From positions 2,604,001 to 2,668,000 of the forward strand of contig CAWFDX010000004.1 of the NCBI GenBank assembly GCA_963814645.1: a stretch of DNA of 64,000 nt. The letters run 5' to 3'. Positions 15,828 through 23,532 of the stretch are shown here, in pieces. Position numbers and translations under genes: made by a program. The notes below the pieces were generated by a model that did not search any database, was not told the origin of the DNA, and was given only the letters and a program-made list of their open reading frames with translations. Position 1 is the stretch's first letter. Every line of letters starts with the position of its first letter. Origin of the DNA: RYN-230 sp963814645 (GTDB lineage Bacteria > Actinomycetota > Actinomycetes > Streptosporangiales > Streptosporangiaceae).

Positions 15828-17165
15828 TCAGCCGCGGGTCAGCGTGGCCACGCACTCCACGTGGTGCGTCATCGGGAACGCGTCGAACGCGCGCAGCTCG
15901 CCGAGCTGCCAGCCGGCCTGGCGGAACGTCCCGATGTCCCGGGCCAGGGTGGCCGGGTCGCAGGACACGTAGCCGACCCGGCCCAGGCTCGTCCCAGGGG
16001 CCAGCAACTGGTCCAGCACGGCCCGCCCGGCGCCGGCCCGCGGCGGGTCGAGCACCGCGATCCGGGCCTGCGTCCAGCCGGCCCGGGTCAGCGCCTCGGC
16101 CACGTCGCCGCGGTGCACCCGGGCCCACGGGGTGGCCCGCAGGTTGTGCCGCGCGTCCCGGACCGCGGCCTGGTCGGACTCGATGCCGATGACCGTGCCG
16201 GACGGGCCGACCGCGCCGGCCAGCATCCCGGCGAACAGGCCCGCGCCGCAGTACAGGTCCAGCGCCACATCACCGGACTGAGGCTGCACTGCCTGCCGCA
16301 CCGCCCCGGTCAGCGCGTCCGCCGCGGCCGGGTGCACCTGCCAGAACACACCCGCACTGACCCGCCAGGTCCGGCCGGCCGCTTCCTGCTGCAGGAACGG
16401 CCCGCCGCGCAGCGCGGTCAGCCGCCCGCCCCGGCCCGCGGCCAGCACCGGGTCCGTGCCTTCGGCAACCCATTCTGCTGAACGCCCCGGCCCGCCTCGT
16501 GCCCCCCGCTGGCGCGCGGACTTGCCCGGTGCACCGTGCTGCCCCGGGGGGACGACCCCCCGGCCCCCCCGCGGGGCTGGCGTCACGACCAGCGCCCGCT
16601 GCCCGCTGCCCGGCGCGGACACCACCTGGACCGAGCCGGCCCCCGGCCACGGCCGCCCGGTCACCCCGGCCTGATCGACCAGCGGGTGCGCGATCGGGCA
16701 GTGCCCGACGTCGATGACCTCATGCGACCGGTGCCGGCGCAGCCCGGCGGTGCCGTCCGGGCCGACCGCGAACCGGACCCGGGTACGCCAGCCCAGCCCG
16801 GCCGGGTCGCCGGGCAGCGGTTCGACCGTCACCTCGCGGTCCAGCCCGGCGATCCGGCGCAGTTGCTGGCTGATCACCGCTCCCTTGAGCCGCCGCTGGG
16901 CCGCCGGGCTCGCGTGCTGCCAGTCGCAGCCGCCGCAGCCGCCCGGGCGGGCGTGCGGGCAGGGCGGCTCGACCCGGTCCGGCGACGCGTCCAGCACCTG
17001 CACCGCGTCGGCCCGGGCGAACCGGGTGGTGGCGTCGGTGACCTGGGCCAGCACCCGCTCGCCGGGCAGCGCGTGCCGGACCAGGACGACCCGCCCGGAC
17101 GGCTCCCTGGCCACGCACCAGCCGCCCTGGGCGGCCGCACCGACCTCGAGTTCAAGCAGGTCCAC
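15828..17165 (-). CDS. TrmA/RumA-family RNA (uracil-5-)-methyltransferase
   Basis: 445-residue SAM-dependent 5-methyluridine methyltransferase. It has an N-terminal TRAM RNA-binding domain (about 1-60), four Fe-S cluster cysteines at about 69, 77, 80 and 155 (CPHARPGGCGGC and GHCPIAHP), a SAM-binding region (LDLYCGAGLFAGMLA), and the catalytic motif VSCDPATLARD near residue 400, followed by AFDAFPMTHHVECVATL. Residues 195-250 hold a low-complexity Gly/Arg/Pro insertion (RGGRGVVPPGQHGAPGK). GTG start. Whether the substrate is tRNA U54 or 23S rRNA cannot be decided. The location beside the RCK pair and dut is a conserved actinobacterial neighbourhood. Confidence 0.9.
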   Translation of the reverse strand: MDLLELEVGAAAQGGWCVAREPSGRVVLVRHALPGERVLAQVTDATTRFARADAVQVLDASPDRVEPPCPHARPGGCGGCDWQHASPAAQRRLKGAVISQQLRRIAGLDREVTVEPLPGDPAGLGWRTRVRFAVGPDGTAGLRRHRSHEVIDVGHCPIAHPLVDQAGVTGRPWPGAGSVQVVSAPGSGQRALVVTPAPRGGRGVVPPGQHGAPGKSARQRGARGGPGRSAEWVAEGTDPVLAAGRGGRLTALRGGPFLQQEAAGRTWRVSAGVFWQVHPAAADALTGAVRQAVQPQSGDVALDLYCGAGLFAGMLAGAVGPSGTVIGIESDQAAVRDARHNLRATPWARVHRGDVAEALTRAGWTQARIAVLDPPRAGAGRAVLDQLLAPGTSLGRVGYVSCDPATLARDIGTFRQAGWQLGELRAFDAFPMTHHVECVATLTRG

Positions 17166-17292
17166 GCAGCTCCTCGTGTTCAGCTGGAGGGAGTATCCTG
17201 GCCGGCCGTCTCACCTAGTCAGGACAGGGAATACCGTTGGCGGGCACATCAGTCATGCGTTGGCCGGCACTGTACTCATCCAAGGGGCGGTC

Positions 17293-17976
17293 GTGCACAT
17301 TGTGATCATGGGTTGCGGGCGGGTCGGATCGACCCTCGCGCACATCCTCGAGGACCAGGGCCACTCGGTCGCGGTCATCGACCAGGACCGGGACGCGTTC
17401 CGCAAGCTCGGCTCGACGTTCAAGGGCAAGAAGATCACCGGCATCGGGTTCGACCAGAACGTACTCAGCGAGGCCGGCATCGAGCACGCGGACGCGTTCG
17501 CGGCGGTGAGCAGCGGCGACAACTCCAACGTCATCGCGGCCCGGGTGGCCCGGGAATCGTTCGGCGTGAAGCGGGTCGCGGCGCGTATCTACGACCCGCG
17601 CCGGGCCGAGGTCTACCAGCGGCTCGGCATCCCGACCGTGGCCACGGTCCGGTGGACCGCGGATCAGATGCTGCGCCGGCTGCTGCCCGAGGGCAGCGAG
17701 CCGCTGTGGCGCGACCCGACCGGGGCCGTAGTGCTGGCCGACGTGGCCTACGGCGAGGACTGGGTGGGCGAGAAGACCAGCGCGGTGGAGGAGGCGGTCC
17801 GGGCCCGGGTCGCGTTCCTGTCCCGGCTCGGTGAGGTGGTCATGCCCGGGCCGGGCACGGTGCTGCAGGAAGGTGACGTGCTGCACATGATCGCGCTGGA
17901 GGGGGACCTGGAGCGGATCTCGGCCGCGCTGTCCAGCCGCGCCCCGGGCGGCAAACCGGCCAAGGGAGGCCACTGA
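17293..17976 (+). CDS. ceoB: TrkA/CeoB-type potassium-uptake RCK protein
   Basis: 227-residue cytoplasmic RCK protein that gates a Trk/Ktr-type K+ transporter. The N-terminal Rossmann fold has an intact nucleotide motif (HIVIMGCGRVGSTLA), an acidic end of strand 2 (VAVIDQDRDAF) and the VSSGDNSNVIAARVAR block. A TrkA-C domain fills the last 80 residues (GAVVLADVAYGEDWVG to DVLHMIALEGDLERI). The GTG at 17293 is preceded by an AAGGGGCGG stretch. It overlaps the next RCK gene by one base, the CeoB-CeoC arrangement known in mycobacteria. No membrane transporter gene is adjacent. Confidence 0.87.
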   Translation: MHIVIMGCGRVGSTLAHILEDQGHSVAVIDQDRDAFRKLGSTFKGKKITGIGFDQNVLSEAGIEHADAFAAVSSGDNSNVIAARVARESFGVKRVAARIYDPRRAEVYQRLGIPTVATVRWTADQMLRRLLPEGSEPLWRDPTGAVVLADVAYGEDWVGEKTSAVEEAVRARVAFLSRLGEVVMPGPGTVLQEGDVLHMIALEGDLERISAALSSRAPGGKPAKGGH

Positions 17977-18641
17977 TGCGGGTCGCCATCGCGGGAGCGG
18001 GCGCGGTGGGCACGTCCATCGCGGCCGAACTGCTGGACAACGGGCACGAGGTCCTGCTCATCGACAAGAACCCGCGGGCGATCGCGGTAGACAGTGTGCC
18101 GCGCGCCGAGTGGCTGCTGGCGGATGCGTGCGAGATCGCCTCGCTGGATGAGGCGTCGCTGGAGCGGTGCCAGGTGGTGATCGCGGCCACCGGGGACGAC
18201 AAGGCCAACCTGGTGGTGTCGCTGCTGGCCAAGACCGAGTACGGGGTGCCCCGGGTGGTGTCCCGGATCAACCAGCCGAACAACGAGTGGCTGTTCAACG
18301 AGTCGTGGGGGGTGGACGTGGCGGTGTCCACGCCACGGCTGCTGTCCGCCCTGGTCGAGGAGGCGGTCAGCGTCGGCGACCTGGTCCGGCTGATGACGTT
18401 CCGGCAGAGCGATGCGACCCTGGTCGAGCTGACCATGCCGGACGACGCGCCGCTGGCCGGCCGGCGGATCGGCGAAATCGAGTGGCCGGCCGATACCGCC
18501 CTGGTCGCCATCCTGCGCGACGGCCGGGTCATCGTCCCGGCCCTGGACGACCCGCTGGAGACCGGCGACGAGCTGCTGTTCGTCACCAGCGAGGACGTGG
18601 AGGACGAACTAGCTGCCCTGCTGGCCAACGGCCACGGGTGA
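17976..18641 (+). CDS. ceoC: TrkA/CeoC-type potassium-uptake RCK protein
   Basis: 221 residues, second member of the pair. TrkA-N domain with AIAGAGAVGTSIAAELL (GxGxxG) and LLIDKNPRAI, then CQVVIAATGDDKANLVVSLLAKTEYGVPRVV. The TrkA-C domain begins near residue 140 (ATLVELTMPDDAPLAGRRIGEI). The tandem of two short RCK proteins is expected to form a hetero-oligomeric gating ring for a Trk/Ktr channel. It shares a base with the preceding gene's stop. Its stop abuts the convergent DUF3710 gene. Confidence 0.87.
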   Translation: MRVAIAGAGAVGTSIAAELLDNGHEVLLIDKNPRAIAVDSVPRAEWLLADACEIASLDEASLERCQVVIAATGDDKANLVVSLLAKTEYGVPRVVSRINQPNNEWLFNESWGVDVAVSTPRLLSALVEEAVSVGDLVRLMTFRQSDATLVELTMPDDAPLAGRRIGEIEWPADTALVAILRDGRVIVPALDDPLETGDELLFVTSEDVEDELAALLANGHG

Positions 18642-19400
18642 TTACCGCGTCTCGGTGATCTCCGGGCCGCGCTCGAACGGGTTGAGTGGGCCGCCGAAGC
18701 GCTGCTCTTCTTCGGCGGCCATCTGCTCCTCCATGGCCTGCCGGGCCTCCTCCGGCAGCTGGATTTCCAGCAGGTCGCGGGGCGGCACCGGGTGGTCGCC
18801 GCGGGCCACCACCACCCCGGCGAAGACCTCCTCGAACGGCCCGGCCGCCGAGGCATGCTGGGCGGCCGGCCCGGTGATCACGCCGCGCAGGAACCAGCGC
18901 GGCCCGTCCACGCCGAGGAACCGGACCGGCTGCAGCCCGCCCTGGCCGAGCGACGGGTCCCCGGGCACCCGGGCGCGCAGTTCGGCGCCGAACGGCCCGT
19001 CGGCTTCCTCGCTGCTCCCGCCGGCCTGGCTCACCGCGGCGGCGATCTCCTGCCGCACGTCGTCCCACAGCCCACCGCTCTTGGGCGCGGCGAACGCCTG
19101 CAGCTGCAGTGAGCTGTCCCCGCGCACCACCGCGATCAGCGGGCCCTGGTCATCGGCGATGTTGAGCTGGATCTCGAATCCCTCGGCCACCGGCACCTGC
19201 AGGCTGCCGAAATCGACCCGGTCGGCGGCCGGGATGTTCCCGGCCGCGTCCCACGGGCCCCAGCCCGCCGCCCCGGCCGGCTCCTGATCATCCGGGTCAG
19301 CCTCGTCTTCGTCCGCTGCTGCCCAGTCCTCCGCGTCTTCGGGCGCCTCGTCCTCGATGGGCTCGGACTCGGCTTCCTCGCGGCGACGCCGACGGAACAC
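18642..19400 (-). CDS. DUF3710-family protein
   Basis: 252 residues. A highly acidic, disordered N-terminus follows a basic patch (FRRRRREEAESEPIEDE). The DUF3710 domain comes next, with VDFGSLQVPVAEGFEIQL, LQLQAFAAPKSGGLWDDVR, EIAAAVSQAGG and DGPRWFLRGVI. The family is restricted to actinobacteria and routinely sits next to dut, as here (60 bases downstream of it on the same strand). Molecular role unknown; no signal peptide or membrane segment. GTG start. Confidence 0.88.
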   Translation of the reverse strand: MFRRRRREEAESEPIEDEAPEDAEDWAAADEDEADPDDQEPAGAAGWGPWDAAGNIPAADRVDFGSLQVPVAEGFEIQLNIADDQGPLIAVVRGDSSLQLQAFAAPKSGGLWDDVRQEIAAAVSQAGGSSEEADGPFGAELRARVPGDPSLGQGGLQPVRFLGVDGPRWFLRGVITGPAAQHASAAGPFEEVFAGVVVARGDHPVPPRDLLEIQLPEEARQAMEEQMAAEEEQRFGGPLNPFERGPEITETR

Positions 19401-19460
19401 TTCCGTACTCCCTGCTCTCGATCGTGGGGTGGTGGGCTGCTGCCAGGCGGTCCGCGGCGG

Positions 19461-19949
19461 TCATCCACCAGCCGCGGCGGCGCTGGCGTGTCCCCCGGTG
19501 GACCCGAACCCGTTCTCCCCCCGGGCTGACCCGGGCAGGTTGTCCACCTCGTGGAATACCGGCGATGCCACGCGCTGGATGACGAGTTGCGCGATGCGGT
19601 CGCCTCGCTGGAACGAGACTGCCTGGGCCGGATCGGTATTCAGCAGTGTCACCCTGATCTCGCCACGGTACCCGGCATCGACCGTGCCTGGCGCATTCAC
19701 GATCGTCACCCCGTGCTTGGCGGCCAGCCCGGACCGCGGGTGCACGAACGCCGCGTACCCGTCGGGCAGCGCGATGGCTATCCCGGTCGGCACCACCGCG
19801 CGTGCACCGGGCGCCAGGTCCACGCCGGCCGCGGCGACCAGGTCGATCCCGGCGTCACCCGGATGGGACCGGGCGGGCAGCGGCAGGCCGGGGTCCAGCC
19901 GCTTGATGAGCACGTCTACCGGGTCCGGGCCCGGGCTCACCGGTGACAT
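19461..19949 (-). CDS. dut: dUTP diphosphatase
   Basis: 162-residue trimeric dUTPase, hydrolysing dUTP to dUMP and pyrophosphate and so keeping uracil out of DNA. All five motifs are present: HPGDAGIDL (1), HPRSGLAAK (2), GTVDAGYRGEIRV with the catalytic Asp (3), RGDRIAQLVI (4) and the flexible Gly-rich C-terminal motif GENGFGSTGG (5). ATG start. It lies 28 bases after the AI-2E transporter gene on the same strand and precedes DUF3710. Confidence 0.96.
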   Translation of the reverse strand: MSPVSPGPDPVDVLIKRLDPGLPLPARSHPGDAGIDLVAAAGVDLAPGARAVVPTGIAIALPDGYAAFVHPRSGLAAKHGVTIVNAPGTVDAGYRGEIRVTLLNTDPAQAVSFQRGDRIAQLVIQRVASPVFHEVDNLPGSARGENGFGSTGGHASAAAAGG

Positions 19950-19977
19950 GAGGGACTCCAGGTCCGCAGATGGCTGT

Positions 19978-21300
19978 TCACTCAGGTGACCCTACAGCCG
20001 TCTTCCTGCCGCTGAGGTATGGCGCCGCACGGGTCAGCGCGGCGGCCGTCGGCACGGCGACGATCGCCCCGGGGATGCCCGCCACCACGCCGCCGACGGC
20101 CAGCACCAGGATGACGGCCAGCGGGTGCAGCCGCACCATCCGGCCCACCACCAGTGGCTGCAGCAGATGGCTCTCCAGCTGGTTCTCCAGGATGAAGATG
20201 ACGATCAGGATCACCGCGGCGATCCAGCCCTTGGTGCCCAGCGTGACCAGGACGGCCACCGTGCCGGCCACCAGGATGCCGACCAGCGGGATGAACGCGG
20301 CCACGAAGACCAGGATGGTGAGCGGCACCAGCAGCGGCACACCCAGGATCCACAGCGAGAACCCGATGACCACGGCGTGGATGGCGGCCACCGCGATGGT
20401 GCCGCGCACGTAGTACAACAGCGCCTGCCAGGCGGCCGTGCCGGCCAGCCGGGTCCGCTGCCTGCTCTCGGTGCCGAGGAATCCGGTCAGCCAGGCCCAG
20501 ATCCGGTCCCCGTCCTTGAGCAGGAAGAACGTGATGAACAGCATCAGCACCAGGCCGGCCAGGATCTCCAGGAAGATCCGCCCGCCGGACAGCACGGTGC
20601 CCGCCACCAGCGACTGATGCTGCTTGAGATAGGTCAGCCCCCGGTTGGCCAGGCCCTCGATGCCGCCGTGCCGGAAGTGGAACGGCGGGCCGGCCAGCCA
20701 GGTCTGCAGCTCGCTCCCGGTGTGCGTCAGCTCGCGGACCAGGGTCGGGTAGTCGGCGGTGGCCCGGGTCGCGGCCAGCGTGACGGCCCCGCCCAGCACG
20801 GCCACCGCGAACAGCAGGGTGCACCAGGTGGCGGCCAGGGCGGGCAGGCCGGCCCGGCGCAGCCGGGACTGGACCGGCTGCAGCAGCGCGGTGAGCAGCA
20901 GCGCGGCCACGCACGGCAGCACGACCAGCTTGAGCATGCTGGCCACCCGGAAGGCCAGGTAGAGGGCGATGCCGACGAGCAGCAGCCGCCAGGCCCAGCC
21001 CGCAGCGCGCTGCAGCCAGCTGGGCACCTGACCGTGTGGCGCGGCCGGCCGCCCAGCGCCGCCCTCGTCGGCTCCGGTGACCCCCGTGGTCCCGTCGGTG
21101 CTCTGCTTGATGGCACTTACCCCGTTGTCTGGCACCCCGTTGTCTGGCACCCCGTTGCCCGGCTCGTCTGGGCAGCCAGGCACTGCGGCCGTCCCCGGTG
21201 CGGCCCCGCCTGGCTCAGTGGCACTGGCTTCTGAACCACGGGTCCCCGGATCACGGGCCGATCCGGAACGGAGGCCGTGCCACATGCGTCGCCCAGTCAT
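19978..21300 (-). CDS. AI-2E (PerM)-family transporter
   Basis: 440-residue multi-spanning membrane protein. The first 90 residues are disordered, Gly/Pro/Ala-rich and contain an in-frame tandem repeat (GVPDNGVPDNGV). The PerM/AI-2E core follows: LLLVGIALYLAFRVASMLKLVVLPCVAALLLTALLQPVQ, split into two helices, an amphipathic mid-section, FLEILAGLVLMLFITFFLLKDGDR, and the C-terminal helices ending VLAVGGVVAGIPGAIVAVPTAAALTR. The family exports small molecules or antiports Na+/H+; the substrate cannot be read here. Its ATG is only 29 bases from the divergent DUF3093 gene. Confidence 0.87.
   Translation of the reverse strand: MTGRRMWHGLRSGSARDPGTRGSEASATEPGGAAPGTAAVPGCPDEPGNGVPDNGVPDNGVSAIKQSTDGTTGVTGADEGGAGRPAAPHGQVPSWLQRAAGWAWRLLLVGIALYLAFRVASMLKLVVLPCVAALLLTALLQPVQSRLRRAGLPALAATWCTLLFAVAVLGGAVTLAATRATADYPTLVRELTHTGSELQTWLAGPPFHFRHGGIEGLANRGLTYLKQHQSLVAGTVLSGGRIFLEILAGLVLMLFITFFLLKDGDRIWAWLTGFLGTESRQRTRLAGTAAWQALLYYVRGTIAVAAIHAVVIGFSLWILGVPLLVPLTILVFVAAFIPLVGILVAGTVAVLVTLGTKGWIAAVILIVIFILENQLESHLLQPLVVGRMVRLHPLAVILVLAVGGVVAGIPGAIVAVPTAAALTRAAPYLSGRKTAVGSPE
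21120..21163 (-). repeat. 15-bp in-frame tandem repeat in the AI-2E leader
   Basis: The unit CACCCCGTTGTCTGG (plus-strand reading) occurs in tandem with a third, slightly diverged copy. It keeps the reading frame and encodes the repeated pentapeptide GVPDN in the disordered N-terminal tail. This looks like slippage or a local duplication tolerated because the segment is unstructured. Confidence 0.75.
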
Positions 21301-21329
21301 GCCCTCATGTAACCAACTACGGTGGACCT

Positions 21330-21806
21330 ATGCGTGTCTACCATGAACGGCTGCGTGTTCCGGTCAGCTGGTGGGTGCTCGGCCTGCTGTCCGGATTCAT
21401 GCTCGGCGCGGGCTTCCTGGCCGGCTTCGACTGGGAACCAGCCCTGGCCGTGTACGTCGCGATCACCGTGCCGCTGGCCGCTTTCCTGCTCATCTGGGGC
21501 TGGCAGCGCATCGAGGTGAGCCGCGGCGCGCTGCGGGTAGGCAAGTCGGCGTTGCCGCTGGCCCAGGCCGGCCACGTGACCGCGCTGGACGCTGACCAGA
21601 CCAGGGCGCTGCGCGGGCCGCGGGCCGACCCGGCCGCGTTCCTGCTGGCCCGGCCGTATCTGCCGGAGGCGGTGTATATCGCGGTCGAGGACCCGGTCGG
21701 CGTCACCCCGTACTGGCTGATCGGCACCCGGCGGCCGGCCGAGCTGGCCGCCGCGATCGAGGCGGCACGTCCTGCCGCCCGGGCCGGTGGCACGCCCGTG
21801 GGATGA
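21330..21806 (+). CDS. DUF3093-family membrane protein
   Basis: 158 residues. Opens MRVYHERLRVPVSWWVLGL, with two adjacent membrane helices (VLGLLSGFMLGAGFLAGF and ALAVYVAITVPLAAFLLIWGW), then a soluble C-terminal domain with IEVSRGALRVGKSALPLAQAG and TPYWLIGTRRPAELAAAIEAA. These are the marks of DUF3093, an actinobacterial family typically encoded close to dut. ATG at 21330 preceded by GGTGGA. Role unknown. Confidence 0.88.
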   Translation: MRVYHERLRVPVSWWVLGLLSGFMLGAGFLAGFDWEPALAVYVAITVPLAAFLLIWGWQRIEVSRGALRVGKSALPLAQAGHVTALDADQTRALRGPRADPAAFLLARPYLPEAVYIAVEDPVGVTPYWLIGTRRPAELAAAIEAARPAARAGGTPVG

Positions 21807-21832
21807 TCGTCAGGCCGGACCGCCGCACTGGC

Positions 21833-21872
21833 TCGCAGCACGGTATTCGCAGCACGGTATTCGCAGCACGGG
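21833..21872 (+). repeat. 14-bp tandem repeat upstream of DUF4235 gene
   Basis: TCGCAGCACGGTAT occurs at 21833-21846 and 21847-21860, with a third partial copy TCGCAGCACGG from 21861. It occupies the short gap between DUF3093 and DUF4235 genes, ending about 25 bases before the ATG. Because 14 is not a multiple of three and the region is non-coding, it probably reflects slippage, but a multi-site operator is possible. Confidence 0.8.
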
Positions 21873-21898
21873 CGCCAGACCGGCTTCAGGGAGGATGA

Positions 21899-22180
21899 AT
21901 GGCAGACAAGGGAGAAGGCGCCAGCAAGGCGCTGGTCAGTGCCGCGGCCTTTGGGACGGCATTCGCCGTCCGCAAGCTGATGAACCTGGGCTGGAAGCGG
22001 GTCACCGGGAAGGAACCACCCGACGACCCGAACGACCCGGCGGTGGGCACCGCGGAGGCGCTCAGCTGGGCCGTTGCGCTGGGTGTGGTGGTGGCGGTGG
22101 CCCGGGTGCTGGCCATCCGGGCGGCCAGCGGGCGGATGCGCCGGTCGGCGGGCAAGTCGGACAAGTCAGCCGTCAGCTGA
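21899..22180 (+). CDS. DUF4235-family small membrane protein
   Basis: 93 residues. The N-terminal amphipathic part KALVSAAAFGTAFAVRKLMNLGWKRVTGKEPP and the PEDP-like loop (DDPNDPAVGTAEALSWA) are diagnostic of DUF4235. One membrane helix follows (VALGVVVAVARVLAIRAASG), then a basic tail. GGGAGGATGA gives the ribosome-binding site overlapping the ATG region. Small actinobacterial membrane protein of unknown role, convergent with the aldolase gene and overlapping it by 15 bases. Confidence 0.85.
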   Translation: MADKGEGASKALVSAAAFGTAFAVRKLMNLGWKRVTGKEPPDDPNDPAVGTAEALSWAVALGVVVAVARVLAIRAASGRMRRSAGKSDKSAVS

Positions 22181-22828
22181 CCGCCGGGCCTGCCGGTACC
22201 TGGCGCCGAACGCCTGCACCGTGCTGGCGGGCAGCGCGGCGTGCCCGCCGAGTGCCCGGGTGCCCCAGGCCACCTGGGCGCAGTGCTCGGTGACCACGGC
22301 GCACTGCAGCGCCTGGGCCGGGCTGGCCGCGATGGTGACCATGCCGTGGCTGGCCAGCAGCGCGCTGGCCCGGTCGGCGAGCACCCGGACCGCGTTCCGC
22401 CCGACCTGCGCCGAGCCGCTCGGCGCGTAGCGGGCCACCGGGATGTCGCCGCCGAGGAACAGCACCGCCTCGTCGACCACGGCCGGCACCGGCTGCCGGG
22501 CGGCCGCGAACATGGTGGCGAACGGCGGATGGCTGTGCAGCACCGCCCCGATCTCCGGGAAGGCCTGGTAGCAGGCGCAGTGCAGCTGGCTCTCCGAGGA
22601 CGGCACCCGGCCCGGGGCGGCCGGGCCGGCCAGCTCGCCATCGAGGGTGATCACTACCAGGTCAGCCGGGCCCAGCTCCGGGTAGGGCAACTGGGACGGC
22701 GTGATCACCACGCGCCCCTCGCCCAGCCGGGCCGACACGTTGCCGCTGGTCCCTGAGCTCAGCCCGTGGCTGAGCATGCCCTGGGCGGCGGCCAGCACGG
22801 CCGCTCGCGCGGCAGCCTCGTCCTGCAT
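22166..22828 (-). CDS. Class II aldolase/adducin-family protein
   Basis: 220 residues, the size of L-fuculose/L-ribulose phosphate aldolases and epimerases. Visible signatures are LSSGTSGNVSARL (phosphate-binding GTSGNVS), PSQLPYPELGPADLVV, EPSSE-like PSSESQLH and the metal-binding HSHPPFA; the third His lies in LASHGMVTIA. These are the zinc ligands and phosphate loop of the family. The ATG at 22828 is chosen because the fold starts there. The sugar-phosphate substrate cannot be told. Confidence 0.88.
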   Translation of the reverse strand: MQDEAAARAAVLAAAQGMLSHGLSSGTSGNVSARLGEGRVVITPSQLPYPELGPADLVVITLDGELAGPAAPGRVPSSESQLHCACYQAFPEIGAVLHSHPPFATMFAAARQPVPAVVDEAVLFLGGDIPVARYAPSGSAQVGRNAVRVLADRASALLASHGMVTIAASPAQALQCAVVTEHCAQVAWGTRALGGHAALPASTVQAFGARYRQARRSADG

Positions 22829-22919
22829 GCCCCGATCCTGGCATGCCAGCCAGCCATGCTGTCGCGGGCAGCCCGGGCAAGTTACGATACATCTCGACAT
22901 CCGGCGGAGGAGGGTCAGC

Positions 22920-23525
22920 ATGCAGGAGCCAGGCAGCGGGGCACCGGTCAGGCTGGATGACGCGGCCAGCCAGGCGCCCGTCATCCGCGCCTCGGACCGG
23001 GAGCGGGACGCGGCCACCCAGCGGCTGCAGGAGGCGTTCGCCGAGGGACGCCTGGACGACAGCGAGTTCGACCAGCGGATGCGCACCGCGCTGTCCGCGC
23101 GGACCCGGCCGGAGCTGGACGAACTGCTCGCCGACCTGCCGCAGCCCGGGCCGCCCGCCGGGCCGCCCGCCACGGTGGGCCGGCCGCCGGGACGGCTGGC
23201 CGTCGCGTTCAAGAGCTCGGTCCGCCGGGCCGGCCGGTGGCGGGTGCCTGAGCACTACCGGACCGTGGTGTACAAGGGCAATGGCTGGCTGGACCTGCGG
23301 GCGGCCGAGCTGGCCGCGGCCGAGACCACGCTGCTCACCGTGGCGTACAAGTCCCGGATCACGATCCTGGTGCCGCCCGGGGTCCGGGTCGAGGCCAGCG
23401 GCTTCGGCGCCGACACCGACACCGAGGCGGGCCCGGCGCTGCCCGCCGATGCCCCGGTGATCCACATCCGCGGCTTCAGCTACAAGGGCACCATCCGGGT
23501 CCGCAACCGTCCCCCGCAGGACTGA
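22920..23525 (+). CDS. DUF1707 protein with LiaF-like C-terminal domain
   Basis: 201 residues. The DUF1707 domain lies at about 20-75 (IRASDRERDAATQRLQEAFAEGRL and DSEFDQRMRTALSARTRPELDELLADL). After a Pro/Gly linker comes a beta-rich domain (YKGNGWLDLRAAEL, TLLTVAYKSRITILVPPGVRVEASGFG, IHIRGFSYKGTIRVRNR) resembling the C-terminal domain of LiaF/DUF2154 cell-envelope stress proteins. No membrane helix. GGAGGAGGG precedes the ATG. A second DUF1707 gene, with membrane helices, is at 54.1 kb. Confidence 0.85.
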   Translation: MQEPGSGAPVRLDDAASQAPVIRASDRERDAATQRLQEAFAEGRLDDSEFDQRMRTALSARTRPELDELLADLPQPGPPAGPPATVGRPPGRLAVAFKSSVRRAGRWRVPEHYRTVVYKGNGWLDLRAAELAAAETTLLTVAYKSRITILVPPGVRVEASGFGADTDTEAGPALPADAPVIHIRGFSYKGTIRVRNRPPQD

Positions 23526-23532
23526 CCGCGGG

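Noticed and set aside
16536..17834. A 432-codon open frame across the TrmA gene and ceoB
   Set aside because: It crosses a divergent promoter region and two well-conserved genes in the wrong frame; composition is shadow-like.
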